A stretch of DNA of 15,967 nt from Eubacterium sp. (GTDB lineage Bacteria; Bacillota_A; Clostridia; Lachnospirales; Lachnospiraceae), in NCBI GenBank assembly GCA_023663915.1, contig JAMPGN010000086.1, positions 1-15,967 of the forward strand, in the 5' to 3' direction. Positions 15,217 to 15,967 of this stretch are shown piece by piece. The notes under the pieces were generated by a model. That model did no database searches and was not told where the DNA came from. It saw nothing but the letters and a program-made list of their open reading frames with translations. Position 1 is the stretch's first letter, and each line of letters starts with the position of its first letter. Made by a program: the position numbers and the translations under genes.

Positions 15217-15249
15217 AAAAAGGGGATAAATCCGAAGATTTATCCCCTT
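15217..15249 (-). terminator. Intrinsic terminator of etfA
   Basis: In the minus-strand transcript AAGGGGATAAATC (15249-15237) pairs with GATTTATCCCCTT (15232-15220) around a TTCG loop closed by C-G, the very stable UUCG tetraloop. A T5 run (15221-15217) overlaps the stem end. It lies about 30 bases past the etfA stop. Confidence 0.9.
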
Positions 15250-15276
15250 AAGCTCAAAACCATACAAGTTTGTTTG

Positions 15277-15967
15277 CTATTTAGAAGCCGCAATCTCAGC
15301 CTTCAAAGCCGCTGTCAGCTTCGGAACGATCTTATTCAGATCGCCTACTACACCGTAGTCAGCTACATCGAAAATCGGAGCATCCGCATCTTTGTTGATG
15401 GCAACGATGATATCAGACTCTTCCATACCTGCCACGTGCTGGATAGCACCGGAAATACCGATCGCAAAGTATACGTTAGGACGTACAGTCTTGCCCGTCT
15501 GACCAACCTGCAGGTCTTTCGGCTTCCAGCCGGAATCAACCACTGCACGGGAGCAGCTTACCGTACCGCCGAGAACTTCTGCAAGTTCCTCAAGGATCTT
15601 GAAGTTCTCCGGGCTTCCAACGCCACGTCCGCCGGATACGAGGATCTTCGCATCCATGATATCAACCGTCTCGGAAACAGCCTTAACAATATCAAGGATT
15701 TCTACATATTTGTCATCCGGTGTGAATCCCGGATTGAACTCTTCTACAACCGCTTTTGCTCCTTTGATCGGATCGATCTTCTGCATAACGCCTGCACGAA
15801 CCGTAGCCATCTGCGGACGGTTGTAAGGACACGCGATCGTTGCGATCGTGTTGCCGCCGAATGCCGGACGTGTCATGAGGAGCTGATTATGCAGCTGCTC
15901 CTGTCCCGGTACTGCCTGCAGCGGGAAATCACCGATCTCAAGAACGGTACAGTCTGCCGTCAGACCG
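15277..15967 (-). CDS. etfA: Electron transfer flavoprotein alpha subunit, C-terminal part
   Basis: The 229 C-terminal residues are present; the reading frame stays open to the window edge, so the start lies outside. The first visible residues, GLTADCT followed by [11 protein letters not shown], match the EtfA region before the FAD domain. FAD-binding features follow: [40 protein letters not shown] and [16 protein letters not shown]. EtfA with EtfB carries electrons between dehydrogenases and the quinone pool or ferredoxin. In clostridia the pair often works with butyryl-CoA dehydrogenase (Bcd) in flavin-based electron bifurcation, but those genes would lie beyond the window. It ends with a strong terminator, so it is a separate transcript from the ABC operon. 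Confidence 0.96.
   Translation of the reverse strand, partial: GLTADCTVLEIGDFPLQAVPGQEQLHNQLLMTRPAFGGNTIATIACPYNRPQMATVRAGVMQKIDPIKGAKAVVEEFNPGFTPDDKYVEILDIVKAVSETVDIMDAKILVSGGRGVGSPENFKILEELAEVLGGTVSCSRAVVDSGWKPKDLQVGQTGKTVRPNVYFAIGISGAIQHVAGMEESDIIVAINKDADAPIFDVADYGVVGDLNKIVPKLTAALKAEIAASK

Overview
The window looks like a chromosomal segment of a Firmicute of class Clostridia, most likely a Lachnospiraceae-type gut anaerobe. This is inferred from gene content and base composition, not from a database match. The pointers are a glutaminyl-tRNA synthetase gene in a Firmicute background, a MocR regulator, a DUF2225 protein, an electron-transfer flavoprotein alpha subunit, Shine-Dalgarno sites of the AGGAG type, and moderate GC. 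The window has no rRNA, tRNA, CRISPR array, transposase or phage gene.

Layout. Positions 1-4880 read leftward. A small membrane protein gene (4820-4221) runs into glnS (4194-2491), which is followed by a hairpin terminator. Then come a DUF2225 zinc-ribbon protein (2357-1491) and a MocR-type GntR/aminotransferase regulator (1471-62), 19 bp apart. A divergent promoter region at about 4870-4990 also drives rarA rightward (5032-6360). rarA converges on a class II aldolase gene read leftward (7100-6423). Next is a rightward AAA ATPase/DUF4143 gene (7311-8501), whose promoter is covered by a tandemly repeated inverted repeat. It ends tail-to-tail, with overlapping stop codons, against the leftward mtnA-like isomerase gene (9607-8498).

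Positions 15094-9675 form one leftward export-type ABC gene set: ATPase, a 577-residue single-pass protein with a Gln/Asn/Tyr/Pro-rich cytoplasmic N-terminus and an acidic outer domain, a small protein of about 76 residues, and two different ABC-2 permeases. The right edge is the C-terminal 229 residues of EtfA, closed by a strong terminator with a UUCG loop.

How genes may work together. The mtnA-like isomerase and the class II aldolase are the second and third enzymes of known 5-deoxyribose / 5-methylthioribose salvage routes that yield dihydroxyacetone phosphate and an aldehyde. Here the DUF4143 ATPase gene separates them in opposite orientation, as if inserted. The ABC set probably makes one heteromeric exporter with its accessory protein; its substrate cannot be read from sequence. 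The most interesting structures are the 41-bp-period operator-like array (7181-7261), the hairpin that holds two convergent stop codons in its loop (8485-8512), and the unusual ABC operon with its small protein and repeats.
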